The position numbers and the translations under genes were made by a program. A stretch of DNA of 55,837 nucleotides, from contig NZ_JAPYRE010000010.1 of assembly GCF_029936995.1 (NCBI RefSeq), forward strand, positions 1-55,837, in the 5' to 3' direction. The notes under the pieces are model-generated. The model made no database searches and was not told the origin of the DNA. It worked only from the letters and a program-made list of their open reading frames with translations. Positions 7,773 to 17,003 of the stretch are shown here, piece by piece. The number at the start of each line of letters is the position of its first letter. Position 1 is the stretch's first letter. The stretch comes from Henriciella sp. GTDB lineage: Bacteria > Pseudomonadota > Alphaproteobacteria > Caulobacterales > Hyphomonadaceae.

Positions 7773-8629
7773 CTGGACGACGGCGCCACAATTTCTGTGC
7801 GCGGCCCTGTGAAGTGTATGTACAGACGGCTACCTTTTCTGGCACCGGGCTTTTCCCCGCGGACTGTCAGGCTATAGGTGCCGCGCATTGACGTTGGGAT
7901 GCGACCTGACAGCTTCCCTTCGCTGCCGATCTTTGTCGTCTTGTCACTCTTTCGAACAGCTAGCCCGCTTGCGGCCCAGCCTTTCAGACTGACAGCTTGC
8001 TGAATTTCAGATCCTGCCTCTATCCGCAATGGGACGTGCCGGGAGAATTCCCCATCCTGGCGTACGAAGACCTGTGTTACCCAGACCCCATCCCTGCGTG
8101 TTATGACGCCAAGCCCGATGTGTGAGATATCGTCGGCCAGAATGGACTGGCGATGGCTTTTGCTGTTCATTAGGCCGTCATGCAGGCGTTTGACGACCGT
8201 TTCCGGGTCATATGGCCCGCGGATGGCGGCAATGTTTTCACGCTGAACACTGGAAAGAAGCGTGCGATCAAAGGCTGTGATCCGATGGCCGGCTGAACGT
8301 TGGTCACTGCCCTTGTGGCTAAAGAAGTCGTTCGCGGCCATGTCCAGACTGTGCCACCTGGCAGCAGGTGCCAGTTCCGGACGCAATATCAGGGGCGGGA
8401 GGTCGCGGGCAAGCCGGGCTTTGTTCACATGCGCAAGGAAGGCGGCTTCCATCACAGGATCTATTCCATACCCGCCAGGCAGGTCTTCCAGGCAGGATTT
8501 TCCGTCCTCTACATAGCTGGCAACCGAGACGGCGCGTGACTGTGAGGATAGATCACACGAAGCGTCCGCATGCAGCGCATAGGCGGCGCTCATCAGCGAT
8601 GCTGCGATCATGAGAGCCAGTGTCTTCAT
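7769..8629 (-). CDS. Secreted CAP-domain (SCP/PR1-like) protein, copy 1
   Basis: A 286-aa protein with a Sec signal peptide ([21 protein letters not shown]) and a CAP domain at about 50-190: [17 protein letters not shown], a His in [23 protein letters not shown] and [20 protein letters not shown]. These follow the order of YkwD-like CAP proteins. The C-terminal 90 residues look like a beta-sandwich add-on ([14 protein letters not shown] strands). The role of bacterial CAP proteins is poorly known. A paralogue lies just past the uridine kinase gene. No Shine-Dalgarno is evident. Confidence 0.83.
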   Translation of the reverse strand: MKTLALMIAASLMSAAYALHADASCDLSSQSRAVSVASYVEDGKSCLEDLPGGYGIDPVMEAAFLAHVNKARLARDLPPLILRPELAPAARWHSLDMAANDFFSHKGSDQRSAGHRITAFDRTLLSSVQRENIAAIRGPYDPETVVKRLHDGLMNSKSHRQSILADDISHIGLGVITRRDGVWVTQVFVRQDGEFSRHVPLRIEAGSEIQQAVSLKGWAASGLAVRKSDKTTKIGSEGKLSGRIPTSMRGTYSLTVRGEKPGARKGSRLYIHFTGPRTEIVAPSSS

Positions 8630-8655
8630 GGCAGGTATTGTAGTGAAAATGGTTG

Positions 8656-9342
8656 CTATAAGATGTTTGCCGCAGTCAGGCGGGAGAGGACCGGGGCAAG
8701 CATTCGCTCGATCGCTGCGTCACTGGGCGTCACATCCCCATAGGCGGGCAGGCCTTCATCAGCAATGACAAGGTCTGCTTCAAACTTGGCTGGGTGGGTG
8801 TGGCGATAATGGCTTGCCCGCACGGTCTGTAGATACTGGCTTATGACGCTCTCCACATTCCGTCCGCGTTCAACCACGTCACGTCTGATGCGTCTGGCCA
8901 GCCTTAAATCATCGGGCGTATCGACATAGATCGACAGATCGATCAGGGGTCGCAAATCTCGTACTGACAGGGCGTGGATGCCTTCAAGTATGATGACAGG
9001 GGCCGGGCTGATCCTGTGCGTTTTCTCAGACCGGTCATGATGGTCATAATCATAAACGGGCTGGTCGATCGCCTGGCCGTCCTTTAGCGCCGAAATGTCG
9101 TTGACCATATGGTTCGTGTCTTTCGACGCAGGGTCATCATAATTGACCTGGGCAATAATCGCCGCGCGCTGTTCCTCTGTGTCGCACGGCCCGTAATGGC
9201 GCATGGGATGGTAATAGCCATCCTCGTGAAAGATCACGGCGTTTTCCGGTGTCAGTTTGGCGATCAGGGCGTCGGCAAGCGTGGACTTGCCGGATCCTGA
9301 ACCGCCGGACATGGCAATGAGAAAGGGCGGGGGCTCCATCAT
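8656..9342 (-). CDS. udk: Uridine kinase
   Basis: A 228-aa P-loop kinase with GGSGSGKST (13-21), FHEDGYY after the second strand, the NYDDPAS segment typical of uridine kinase, and an LEGIHAL Walker-B region. It would phosphorylate uridine and cytidine for pyrimidine salvage. The start is ambiguous by one codon (ATGATG). A strong AGGAGG is better spaced for a 3-codon mini-ORF (ATG-GGA-ATA-TGA) whose stop overlaps the kinase start, so translation may be coupled. It sits between two CAP-domain genes, all on the minus strand. Confidence 0.9.
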   Translation of the reverse strand: MMEPPPFLIAMSGGSGSGKSTLADALIAKLTPENAVIFHEDGYYHPMRHYGPCDTEEQRAAIIAQVNYDDPASKDTNHMVNDISALKDGQAIDQPVYDYDHHDRSEKTHRISPAPVIILEGIHALSVRDLRPLIDLSIYVDTPDDLRLARRIRRDVVERGRNVESVISQYLQTVRASHYRHTHPAKFEADLVIADEGLPAYGDVTPSDAAIERMLAPVLSRLTAANIL

Positions 9343-9410
9343 ATTCCCATTTAGTCGCCTCCTGACCGGATTGGAAACCCGCCTATGATAGCTCGCGCTG
9401 CAATATGAAC

Positions 9411-9437
9411 AAAAAGGGCGCCCCTTCAGGAGCGCCC
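9411..9437 (-). terminator. Rho-independent terminator after CAP copy 2
   Basis: On the minus strand GGGCGC / GCGCCC (9432-9437 with 9416-9421) encloses a 10-base loop and is followed by TTTTT (9415-9411). It ends the unit of the CAP gene at 9473, so udk is transcribed separately from within the remaining 70 bases. Confidence 0.8.
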
Positions 9438-9472
9438 GGAATGTTGTGGCAAGAGCCGGTGATTATGAGCAG

Positions 9473-10312
9473 CTATTGGCGGCTAACCATGGGTCCACGC
9501 AGGACATATGTGTCTGTATCGAGTTCGACGAGTACATCGAGATAGGCCTTGTCATTGAAGTTGATGCTGTCGGCGTGCATCCGCATCAACTTGCCGCCAG
9601 CCAGCCGGTTTCCGGCATCATCCGTCAGGTTCCATCCCGCTGTGCGGAAGCTGTCTTCATTGACGTTTGGCGTGAAGCTTGTCGCCTGCGTGATCTGCAA
9701 GGGCAGCGGAGATTCAAGCTCTCCGTCGACAGTTGTCAGCATCTGGACGACATAAAGCTTGCCATTACCCTCAGCGATACCAATCCCTGTGTCTGTAAAA
9801 CCTTCCCGGTTGATATTTGCGCGATTGGCACTGTCTGAACGTATGGCTTCGTAAACTGCTTTCGGACTGGCCGTAGCATCAAGCACGACGATATTTGCGC
9901 CCGTCGCGCTGGCCAGGACCTGGCGGTCGAGCGCGCGCATCCTGTAGATGTGGCTTCGTCCTTCAAGGTCGCTATGCCCGGCATAATTGCGTTGAGCCAT
10001 ATCCAGCGCATGAGCACGCGCGGCCTGATCAAGCGAAGCCCGCCGTTCCAGAGGAGTAAGGTCCGCGGCTTCACGTGCCGAGTTGGTCATGGCGAAGACG
10101 TCATCTTCTTTCTCGATCAGGAAGGCATCTGCCTGATCGAGGCAGGTTTCGACTTCGGAGACGTATGAGACCAGTGCGTCAGCATAGCCGTCTGACAGGT
10201 CGCAACCTTCCTGGGCGGCGGCTGGTAGTGCGGCAAGCGTACTTCCCGCTGCCGCCAGAGCCAGCAGCGGAGAGGTGCGGAGTTTGTCATAAATCTGTAA
10301 CATGCCCGTCAT
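9473..10312 (-). CDS. Secreted CAP-domain protein, copy 2
   Basis: A 279-aa paralogue of the CAP protein at 7769, with the same plan: a signal peptide (LLALAAAGSTLAALPAAAQ), a Cys-containing CDLSDGYADALVSYVSEVETC segment, a CAP domain (FAMTNSAREAADLTPLERR, ARAHALDMAQ, GHSDLEGRS, GANIVVLD, TDTGIGIAEGN) and a C-terminal beta domain. The start is uncertain: 10312 has GAAGG upstream, while 10303 and TTG 10339 are also possible. Two nested palindromes cover the start. Copies 1 and 2 share the unusual pair of spaced cysteines after the signal peptide. Confidence 0.82.
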   Translation of the reverse strand: MTGMLQIYDKLRTSPLLALAAAGSTLAALPAAAQEGCDLSDGYADALVSYVSEVETCLDQADAFLIEKEDDVFAMTNSAREAADLTPLERRASLDQAARAHALDMAQRNYAGHSDLEGRSHIYRMRALDRQVLASATGANIVVLDATASPKAVYEAIRSDSANRANINREGFTDTGIGIAEGNGKLYVVQMLTTVDGELESPLPLQITQATSFTPNVNEDSFRTAGWNLTDDAGNRLAGGKLMRMHADSINFNDKAYLDVLVELDTDTYVLRGPMVSRQ

Positions 10313-10338
10313 GAAGCCTTCATGACAGTTTTGTGTCA
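10308..10338. promoter_or_regulatory. Two abutting palindromes over the CAP copy-2 start
   Basis: GTCATGAA-GCC-TTCATGAC (10308-10326) is a perfect 8-bp inverted repeat with a 3-base centre. It overlaps TGACA-N6-TGTCA (10323-10338). In the minus-strand mRNA the first would form a hairpin holding both GAAGG and the candidate ATG 10312. It may be an operator or a translational hairpin. Confidence 0.5.
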
Positions 10339-10436
10339 ATTAAAATACGACATGGAAAAGCAGGGAAAATTTTTGTGCGTGTGCTGAACGAGCTGTATTC
10401 ATTCGAAAATTCAGCCGCACGCATTAAATATTTGTA

Positions 10437-10468
10437 ACAAAAAAGGCCGCCCGGTGAGGGGCGGCCTT
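10437..10468 (-). terminator. Rho-independent terminator after pnp
   Basis: AAGGCCGCC (10443-10451) pairs perfectly with GGCGGCCTT (10460-10468). On the minus strand the hairpin is followed by a T-run from 10444 down to 10439. It closes the rpsO-pnp unit. Confidence 0.9.
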
Positions 10469-10503
10469 CTCTCTATTTACATAAAAGTCTGACGAATCAG
10501 GAT

Positions 10504-12648
10504 TTATTCAGTATCCGCACCTTCGGTGGCGGCTTCCTTGTCCTTGCCGGTTTCCTGGTCGACTGCCTTCATGGACAGGCGCACTTTGCCCCGGTCATCA
10601 AAACCCATCAGCTTGACCCAAATGGTATCGCCTTCCTTGACGAGATCCTTGGGGTGGCCAACACGCTCGTCTGCCATCTGGGAGACGTGGACGAGGCCGT
10701 CTTTTGGACCAAAGAAGTTCACGAAGGCACCGAAGTCCTTGATGGAAACAACCTTGCCTTCGTAGATTTCGCCAGCTTCCGGCTCTGCCGTCAGTTCGCG
10801 GATACGCTTCTTGGCGGCATCAATCGACTCCCGATCAAGCGCGGAAATCTGGATCGTTCCGTCATCCTCGACATTGAGCTTGGCACCTGTTGTGTCGACG
10901 ATATCACGGATCGTCTTGCCACCGGAGCCGATCACATCACGGATCTTGTCGACTGGAATGTTGACGATCTCCATCTGCGGGGCGTTCTGCGAAAGCTCGC
11001 CACGCGATTCAGACAGTGCCTTGTTCATCTCGCCGAGAATGTGCGCACGCCCGCCTTTAGCCTGGTCGAGGGCGGTTTGCATGATCTCGCGCGTGATACC
11101 GGCGATCTTGATGTCCATCTGGAGAGACGTCACGCCAGCCTCTGTGCCGGCAACTTTGAAGTCCATGTCGCCGAGATGGTCTTCGTCACCAAGAATATCG
11201 GACAGGACAGCAACGCCGTCGTCTTCCTTGATGAGACCCATGGCGATCCCGGAAACCGGACGGGAGATCGGCACACCGGCGTCCATCATGGCCAGGGCGC
11301 AACCGCATACAGTGGCCATGGAGGAGGAACCGTTTGATTCCGTGATCTCGGAGACCAGGCGGATCGTATAGGGGAACTCTTCCGGCTTGGGCAGAACAGC
11401 GCTCAGCGCCCGCCAGGCAAGCTTGCCGTGGCCGGTCTCGCGGCGTGACGTGCCGCCCATGCGGCCTGTTTCACCGACGGAATAGGGCGGGAAGTTGTAG
11501 TGAAGCATGAACTTCTCTTTCCGCGTCCCGCCAATGCCGTCGATGAGCTGTTCATCGTCGGAGGTGCCCAGCGTGGCAACGCAGATCGCCTGCGTTTCAC
11601 CGCGGGTGAAGAGCGCGGAGCCATGCGTGCGTGGAAGGAATCCGGCTTCGGCCGTGATCGGGCGAACCTGGTCGAGGGCACGGCCATCAATCCGTTTGCT
11701 GGTCTTGATGATGTCGCCCCGGACCACCTTGGCTTCGGCTTTCTTGAAGGCGGACTTGAAGACCGCTTCGTCCATGCCGTCGGGTTTTTCCTCGGTCGTG
11801 ACGAGGGCTTCTGCAGCCTTTTCGCGGGCTGCGCCGACAGCTTCCTGGCGTTGCAGCTTTTCGGTGATCTTGTAGGCAGCCGAAAGGTCGGAGCCAACGA
11901 GGTCCTGGATCTGCTTAAGTTCGGCGGACAGGTCTTCTGCCTCGAACTCGAACGGTTCCTTGGCAGCTTTCTCAGCCAGCTTGATGATCGCGTCGATCAC
12001 CGGCTGCATGGCTTCGTGGCCAGCCATGACCGCGCCCAGCATGACGTCTTCCGAAAGCTCCTTGGCTTCGGATTCAACCATCATGACCGCGTCGCCTGTA
12101 CCGGCAACAACGAGATCCAGTTCGGACTCTTCAAGTTCGTCAACAGTCGGGTTGATGATGTAGTCGCCATCCTTGTAGCCGACGCGGGCTGCGCCGATCG
12201 GGCCCATGAAGGGAGCACCGGAGAGTACCAGCGCGGCGGATGCGCCAATCATGGCGAGAATGTCGGGATCGTTCTCCATGTCATAGGAGATCGCGGTCGG
12301 TACGACCTGGACTTCGTTCTTGAAGCCCTCCACAAAAAGCGGACGGATCGGGCGGTCGATGAGGCGCGATGTCAGCGTCTCTTTCTCTGTCGGGCGGCCT
12401 TCACGCTTGAAGAACCCGCCGGGGATGCGGCCCGATGAATAATATTTTTCCTGATAGTTGACCGTCAGCGGGAAGAAATCCTGTCCCGGTTTGGCCTCTT
12501 TGCGGAATGTCGCTGTCGCGAGGACAGTCGTCTCACCGTAAGTGACGAGGACGGCCCCGTCAGCCTGACGAGCGACACGGCCCGTCTCGATCGTCAACGT
12601 GCGGCCGGCCCATTCCAGCGACACGGTTTGCTTGTCAAACATGTTCAA
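10504..12648 (-). CDS. pnp: Polyribonucleotide nucleotidyltransferase (PNPase)
   Basis: A 714-aa phosphorolytic 3'-5' exoribonuclease of the degradosome. Two RNase PH domains (about 1-230 and 320-550) are joined by a helical linker. They are followed by a KH domain ([15 protein letters not shown], about 565-579) and an S1 domain ([20 protein letters not shown], about 625-645) with an acidic tail. [21 protein letters not shown] and GKLAWRAL are family hallmarks. It follows rpsO after a hairpin, the canonical order. Family knowledge: it helps cold adaptation and RNA turnover. Confidence 0.98.
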   Translation of the reverse strand: MNMFDKQTVSLEWAGRTLTIETGRVARQADGAVLVTYGETTVLATATFRKEAKPGQDFFPLTVNYQEKYYSSGRIPGGFFKREGRPTEKETLTSRLIDRPIRPLFVEGFKNEVQVVPTAISYDMENDPDILAMIGASAALVLSGAPFMGPIGAARVGYKDGDYIINPTVDELEESELDLVVAGTGDAVMMVESEAKELSEDVMLGAVMAGHEAMQPVIDAIIKLAEKAAKEPFEFEAEDLSAELKQIQDLVGSDLSAAYKITEKLQRQEAVGAAREKAAEALVTTEEKPDGMDEAVFKSAFKKAEAKVVRGDIIKTSKRIDGRALDQVRPITAEAGFLPRTHGSALFTRGETQAICVATLGTSDDEQLIDGIGGTRKEKFMLHYNFPPYSVGETGRMGGTSRRETGHGKLAWRALSAVLPKPEEFPYTIRLVSEITESNGSSSMATVCGCALAMMDAGVPISRPVSGIAMGLIKEDDGVAVLSDILGDEDHLGDMDFKVAGTEAGVTSLQMDIKIAGITREIMQTALDQAKGGRAHILGEMNKALSESRGELSQNAPQMEIVNIPVDKIRDVIGSGGKTIRDIVDTTGAKLNVEDDGTIQISALDRESIDAAKKRIRELTAEPEAGEIYEGKVVSIKDFGAFVNFFGPKDGLVHVSQMADERVGHPKDLVKEGDTIWVKLMGFDDRGKVRLSMKAVDQETGKDKEAATEGADTE

Positions 12649-12664
12649 TCTTTCTCTTGCATAC

Positions 12665-12699
12665 GAAAAGCCCGCCAGGACCGCATGTCCGGGCGGGCT
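12665..12699 (-). terminator. Hairpin between rpsO and pnp (terminator/processing site)
   Basis: AGCCCGCC / GGCGGGCT (12692-12699 with 12669-12676), with an inner GGAC/GTCC, forms a long stem on the minus strand followed by TTTTCG. The tail is short, so read-through into pnp is likely. In E. coli the equivalent gap is an RNase III site and partial terminator controlling pnp. Confidence 0.7.
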
Positions 12700-12711
12700 G
12701 GTGTGGGGTGC

Positions 12712-12981
12712 CTAGCGGCGGATCCCCAACTCTGCGATGAGGGCCTTGTAGCGGTCCTCATTCTTCCCCTTCAGATAGTCGAGGAGTTTACGACGCGTGG
12801 CGACCAGGTTGAGCAGGCCGCGGCGCGAATGGTGGTCTTTCTTGTTGGTCTGGAAGTGCTCGGTGAGGTTGTTGATCCGTTCTGTGAGGATTGCAACCTG
12901 GACTTCCGGAGACCCGGTATCGCCATCGTTCTGGGCGAATTTCTTGATCAGTTCGGTTTTCTTGTCTGCCGTGATCGACAT
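12712..12981 (-). CDS. rpsO: Small ribosomal subunit protein uS15
   Basis: An 89-aa ribosomal protein S15, starting MSITADKK and ending [15 protein letters not shown]. The conserved [16 protein letters not shown] and [18 protein letters not shown] are visible. It binds 16S rRNA at the central-domain junction and bridges to 23S rRNA. ATG 12981 is preferred to TTG 12987 two codons earlier. It precedes pnp as in most bacteria, but is parted from truB here by four unrelated genes. Confidence 0.97.
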   Translation of the reverse strand: MSITADKKTELIKKFAQNDGDTGSPEVQVAILTERINNLTEHFQTNKKDHHSRRGLLNLVATRRKLLDYLKGKNEDRYKALIAELGIRR

Positions 12982-13245
12982 CGTCAAATACTCTCGTTCG
13001 TCTGGCCCCAGGGGCCGGTTACATATTGCCCGCTATCCGGGCGCTCTTCAGGGGAGGGCGACGGGGACCAACTGACCGGGATGTCGTCCAGCTGCAGATC
13101 AAGTCCAAGACGCTCGCCTCAAGGCCGGCGACATCGCATATCTAGCCGGTTTTGGAAAGGGGCAGGGTGTGGAAATCGCTGTGGGGTTTCGCTGGTCGAC
13201 GCCACGCTCTACGACCTTGAAGTAGGTATGAATGCAGGAGTGGAA

Positions 13246-13983
13246 ATGGGCCGTCTGTTCGAGGAACTGGACTATCAGGTAACACCAATTGGAGCCATCA
13301 GCCTGCGCCGGCGGCATATTCTTTCGCTGGGCTGCGATGTTCATGAGATCATGCTCGGTGACGAGCATCTCATGTCGAGCCTTTTTACCGCATCCGAGAT
13401 CGCGCTGGCGAAGCTGGGGCTCGCTGCTCTTGCGGACGGGCCATTAGCTGCGTCTGGAGATTGGGACGTTGTCATTGGCGGCCTGGGGCTGGGTTATACG
13501 GCTGCTGCCGCTCTTGAAGATCACCGGATTGCCCGCCTCAGGGTCATTGAAATGCTTTCTCCGGTTATAGAGTGGCATGAAAAGCAGCTCGTTCCGATCG
13601 AACCACCACTTACGGATGATCCGCGCTGCCAGTTGCAGGAGGGTGATTTCTTCGGACTGGCTGCCTCAGAGGAGGGTTTCTCCATGGAGGAGCCCGGCCG
13701 ACAGCATGATGCCATCCTCATCGACATCGACCATACCCCCGACTGGTTGCTGGATGAACGCAGCGGAAGCTTCTACAGTAAGTCTGGGCTGGAGAAGCTT
13801 TCCCGTCACCTCAAACCGGGTGGAATCATGGGGCTCTGGTCGGACGCGAGTGCCGATAAGGCGTTCATTACTCGCATGAACGGGGTGTTTGCAGACGCAT
13901 GGAGTGAACCTGTAACCTTTCACAACCCCCTTCAGGACAAGCCATTCACGCAGACAGTGTACCTCGCCAAGAAGGGCGGTTGA
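13246..13983 (+). CDS. Spermidine synthase-like methyltransferase-fold protein
   Basis: A 245-aa protein with the nucleotide-binding fold of spermidine synthases: VVIGGLGLGYTAAAAL (motif I), RVIEMLSPVIEWH (acidic residue after strand 2), DAILIDIDHTPDWLL and a late LKPGGIMGLWSD. The spermidine-synthase catalytic region is not obvious, so the activity is unknown. AGGAG (13236-13240) fits ATG 13246; an ATG at 13228 is also in frame. It is the only plus-strand gene inside the minus-strand truB-rpsO interval. The 264 bases to rpsO on its left must hold the rpsO promoter; I see nothing else there. Confidence 0.72.
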   Translation: MGRLFEELDYQVTPIGAISLRRRHILSLGCDVHEIMLGDEHLMSSLFTASEIALAKLGLAALADGPLAASGDWDVVIGGLGLGYTAAAALEDHRIARLRVIEMLSPVIEWHEKQLVPIEPPLTDDPRCQLQEGDFFGLAASEEGFSMEEPGRQHDAILIDIDHTPDWLLDERSGSFYSKSGLEKLSRHLKPGGIMGLWSDASADKAFITRMNGVFADAWSEPVTFHNPLQDKPFTQTVYLAKKGG

Positions 13984-13989
13984 GCCTGT

Positions 13990-14613
13990 TTAGCGAGTGG
14001 CCCAGACGCTTTGTTTGTTCGATTGCCACTGCTTGCGGTGCAGGAGAGGCTCAGCGTCAGTGAATGTGGGATAGCCAAGGCAGAGATAGCCTGTGAACCG
14101 CCAGCTATCCTCAGCATCGAGGATGCCAGCGAGTTCGCCGGGTTCGAGGATCGAGACCCAGCCGAGCCCGATATTTTCCGCTCGCGCCGCAAGCCATAGT
14201 GTATGCATCGCCATGACGGTGGAATAAAACAGCGTTTCAGGCATCGTCTGCCGGCCGAGTCCCCGGCCTTCCTGTGGCTCGGTTTCTGTGAAAAAAGCCA
14301 GATGTTCAGGCGCTTCGCGTAATCCGGCGAGCTTGAGTTTGAGATACTCTTGCCGGGCTTCACCGGTATAGCTGGCCGCTGCTTCCTTGTTGCAGCGCTC
14401 GAAAAGCTCGGATACGCGGGCACGGCGGTCTTCATCCCTTATGCGCAGTACTCGCCATGGGCGGGAGTTGCCGACCGAGGGCGAGAGTTCCATCGCTTCG
14501 CCCAGCCGGGTCATGACATCTTCTGGAATTGGGGTGGATGAGAAATGGCGAACATCGCGCCGCCATTTCATGATCTCAATCAGGGTTTCAGACTGGTCTC
14601 TGGAGAATTGCAT
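13990..14613 (-). CDS. bluB: 5,6-dimethylbenzimidazole synthase BluB-like
   Basis: A 207-aa nitroreductase-fold protein with the BluB pattern: WRRDVRHF near 20, LSPSVGNSRPWRVLRI, the long YLKLKLAGLREAPEHLAFF segment, GLGRQTMPETLFYSTVMAMHTLWLAARAENIGLGWVSIL split over the chain, and YLCLGYP. BluB fragments FMN with oxygen to make the lower ligand of vitamin B12. ATG 14613 has AAGG seven bases upstream; TTG 14640 gives a longer frame. No other cobalamin gene and no cobalamin riboswitch is near. Confidence 0.82.
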   Translation of the reverse strand: MQFSRDQSETLIEIMKWRRDVRHFSSTPIPEDVMTRLGEAMELSPSVGNSRPWRVLRIRDEDRRARVSELFERCNKEAAASYTGEARQEYLKLKLAGLREAPEHLAFFTETEPQEGRGLGRQTMPETLFYSTVMAMHTLWLAARAENIGLGWVSILEPGELAGILDAEDSWRFTGYLCLGYPTFTDAEPLLHRKQWQSNKQSVWATR

Positions 14614-14670
14614 ACCATGCCTTGTGCGCACGGAGTGCAATCTGTCCAGAGCCAGAACTGATTGCGGGTA

Positions 14671-15768
14671 CTAGCTGGCGGTCTCGACTTCATCCAGGAA
14701 CGGATAGTCAGTGTAGCCTTCTGCTCCGCCGCCATAGAAGGTGTCGGAGTCCGGGGTGTTGAGCGGTGCATCCTTTTCAAGGCGTTCGACAAGATCCGGA
14801 TTGGCGATGTAAGGGCGGCCAAAGGCAATAGCATCGGCCTTGCCGCTGTTTACGCGTTCAATTGCGAGGCTGCGGCCAAACCCGTTATTGGCGACATATA
14901 GGCCGTCGAAATGACGGCGCAGCTCGTCCAGCCCCTCTTCGGGGGCATCCCTGTCACCACCCGTCTGGCCTTCGATGATGTCGAGAAAGCCGAGGCCAGC
15001 CTCGTTGGCTATCGTATAGGCACGGGAGAACAGCGCGACTGGGTCGCTGTCGGATACGTCATTGGCGGTGGAATATGGGCCGAAGCGAACACCTACGCGT
15101 TTTGGGTTCCAGACACTTGTGACGGTCTCTATGACCTCTTTCAGAAGCCGTGTCCGGTTCTCTATGGAGCCGCCATATTGGTCGGTACGCTGGTTGGAGC
15201 TGTCGCGCAGGAATTGGTCGAGCAGATAGCCATTTGCGGCATGGATCTCGACTGCGTCAAAGCCGGCCCTTTTCGCGTTTTCGGCCGCCTTGCGGTAATC
15301 TTCCAGAAGGCGCGGAATTTCCTCGGTTTCCAGGGCGCGCGGTGTTGATGTTTCGACAAAGCCCTGCCCGTCAAATGTGCGGGACTTGGCCGCCACGGCG
15401 GAGGGTGCAACCGGGGACTGGCCGTCCGGTTGGAGTGACGTGTGTGAAATACGTCCGACATGCCAGATCTGAAGCGCGATGTGTCCACCCTTGGCGTGTA
15501 CGGCATCAGTGACGAGCTTCCAGCCCTTGACCTGTTCCTCGCTATAGATCCCCGGTGTCCAGGCGTATCCCTTGCCTTCCGGAGATATCTGGGTGGCTTC
15601 GGTTATTATGAGGCCGGCGCCGGCACGCTGCGCATAATACTCCGCGTTCAGAGCATGTGGCGCGTCCGTGCCCTCTGTGGACCGGTTACGTGTCAGCGGG
15701 GACATGAAAACCCTGTTGGGCAGGGTGAGGTCGCCGAGGGAAATGGGTTCGAAAATTTTCTCGGTCAT
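14671..15768 (-). CDS. Old yellow enzyme family alkene reductase (NemA-like)
   Basis: A 365-aa FMN-dependent TIM-barrel ene-reductase. Visible landmarks are SPLTRNRS (active-site Thr/Thr-type loop), GLIITEATQISPEG, QIWHVGRISH (His-x-x-Arg region), DAVEIHAANGYLLDQFLRDSSNQRTD split by the His/Asn substrate pair, GGSIENRTR and FGRPYIANPDL. It reduces activated C=C bonds and nitro compounds. ATG 15768 is used; an in-frame TTG at 15777 lies just after AGGAAGGA. Two TGTTTCAA direct repeats (15770-15777, 15788-15795) lie in its promoter region. Confidence 0.92.
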   Translation of the reverse strand: MTEKIFEPISLGDLTLPNRVFMSPLTRNRSTEGTDAPHALNAEYYAQRAGAGLIITEATQISPEGKGYAWTPGIYSEEQVKGWKLVTDAVHAKGGHIALQIWHVGRISHTSLQPDGQSPVAPSAVAAKSRTFDGQGFVETSTPRALETEEIPRLLEDYRKAAENAKRAGFDAVEIHAANGYLLDQFLRDSSNQRTDQYGGSIENRTRLLKEVIETVTSVWNPKRVGVRFGPYSTANDVSDSDPVALFSRAYTIANEAGLGFLDIIEGQTGGDRDAPEEGLDELRRHFDGLYVANNGFGRSLAIERVNSGKADAIAFGRPYIANPDLVERLEKDAPLNTPDSDTFYGGGAEGYTDYPFLDEVETAS

Positions 15769-15923
15769 GTGTTTCAATTATCCTTCCTGTTTCAACGCGC
15801 CTTCAGATGGGAAGTCGTAAGCGTGGTGTCGCGCCCTGGTCTGAAAAGACTGCGGTATAAGAGATGTTCCGCAACTGCATGAATGGAAGGCCCGTCATCC
15901 GGGGGTGATCAGGCAGTGCGGAC

Positions 15924-16865
15924 CTACATCTGGAAGACGCGCACTGGCTGGAACCGTCCAGCACGGACTTCGCCCATAGCAACTGCCTTGTCGCCGGCCA
16001 TGGCCAGAGCAAGGCGATCTTCCGGGTCCGGATTCTTCTCTGCGCGCCAGCGTTCGACCACATGCGGCATCAGCATCACTTCACGTCCCTGCTGTATCGC
16101 AGCGGCGTCTTCGTCGCTGATCTCGACGTCCGGGACATCCTCCAGGACTTCCTCAACCGGCAGCAAGGTTTCGAGCAGGGCCTCGCGTTCGGTCATGGCT
16201 TCCAGTTCGGCCAATGTTATCGCTTCATCCTCATGCATGACGCCGACACGTATCCGGCGCAGCTTTGAGACATGCCCGTCGCAACCAAGCGTACCAGCGA
16301 GGTCACGGGCCAGTGCCCGGACATAGAAGCCCTTGCCGGAACGGACATGAAAGACGGCATGGTCAGTATCTGGAATCTCCACAAGCCTGGCTTCGTGAAC
16401 GAATACCTGACGGGAAGGAATTTCGAATTCTTCGCCATCACGCGCAAGATCATATGCACGTTCGCCATCGACCTTGATGGCGGAATACTTCGGCGGGATT
16501 TGATCGATCTCACCTTCGAATTTTTCCAGCGCGGCTTCGATCGCAGCGCGTTCGGGGCGCGTTTCCGAGCTCCGGATGACCTCGCCCTCGGCGTCCAGCG
16601 TGTCGGTCGTGCGGCCCCACTCAATGCTGAAGACATATTCCTTGTCGGCATCCATCGCCCATTGCACTGTCTTGGTCGCCTCGCCGAACGCGATCGGCAG
16701 GATACCGTCGGCCAGCGGGTCAAGCGTGCCGCCGTGCCCCGCCTTCTGGGCATTGAACAACCGTTTCAGGATGCCGACCACCTGGGTTGATGTGACGTCC
16801 ACAGGCTTGTCGACATTTAGCCAGCCATGCACTGGCAGGCCTTTCTTCTTGCGGTTGCGCGCCAA
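15924..16865 (-). CDS. truB: tRNA pseudouridine(55) synthase TruB
   Basis: A 313-aa pseudouridine synthase modifying U55 of the tRNA T-loop. GWLNVDKPVDVTST and HGGTLDPLADGILPIAFG (Asp near 48 is catalytic) are the family signatures. YVRALARDLAGTLG and LRRIRVG follow, with a C-terminal extension including FQPVRVFQM. It belongs to the rbfA-truB-rpsO order, but mntP now separates it from rbfA and an oxidoreductase/bluB/methyltransferase group separates it from rpsO. Confidence 0.97.
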   Translation of the reverse strand: MARNRKKKGLPVHGWLNVDKPVDVTSTQVVGILKRLFNAQKAGHGGTLDPLADGILPIAFGEATKTVQWAMDADKEYVFSIEWGRTTDTLDAEGEVIRSSETRPERAAIEAALEKFEGEIDQIPPKYSAIKVDGERAYDLARDGEEFEIPSRQVFVHEARLVEIPDTDHAVFHVRSGKGFYVRALARDLAGTLGCDGHVSKLRRIRVGVMHEDEAITLAELEAMTEREALLETLLPVEEVLEDVPDVEISDEDAAAIQQGREVMLMPHVVERWRAEKNPDPEDRLALAMAGDKAVAMGEVRAGRFQPVRVFQM

Positions 16866-17003
16866 GGTATCCTCCGTCTTGCCCGTCTGGCGGTTCGAAC
16901 GCCGGGGCGGGCTAAATCAAGCAGGTCAACACAAAATCAGGAAAGCGGGCTAGTCGGCCCGGCGTACGGCGTCAATGGGGCGATGAGCGCTTTGTGTCAG
17001 CGG

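Noticed and set aside
11500..12438. A 312-codon plus-strand frame opposite pnp
   Set aside because: The composition is a reverse complement of a conserved gene and the protein resembles nothing. Similar frames opposite phoH, miaB and infB were also set aside.
12628..13245. N-terminal extension of the methyltransferase-fold frame
   Set aside because: The frame stays open across rpsO on the other strand, but the extension has no similarity and AGGAG fits the ATG at 13246.
14614..14670. Cobalamin riboswitch before bluB
   Set aside because: The stretch is only 57 bases, too short, and lacks the B12 box.
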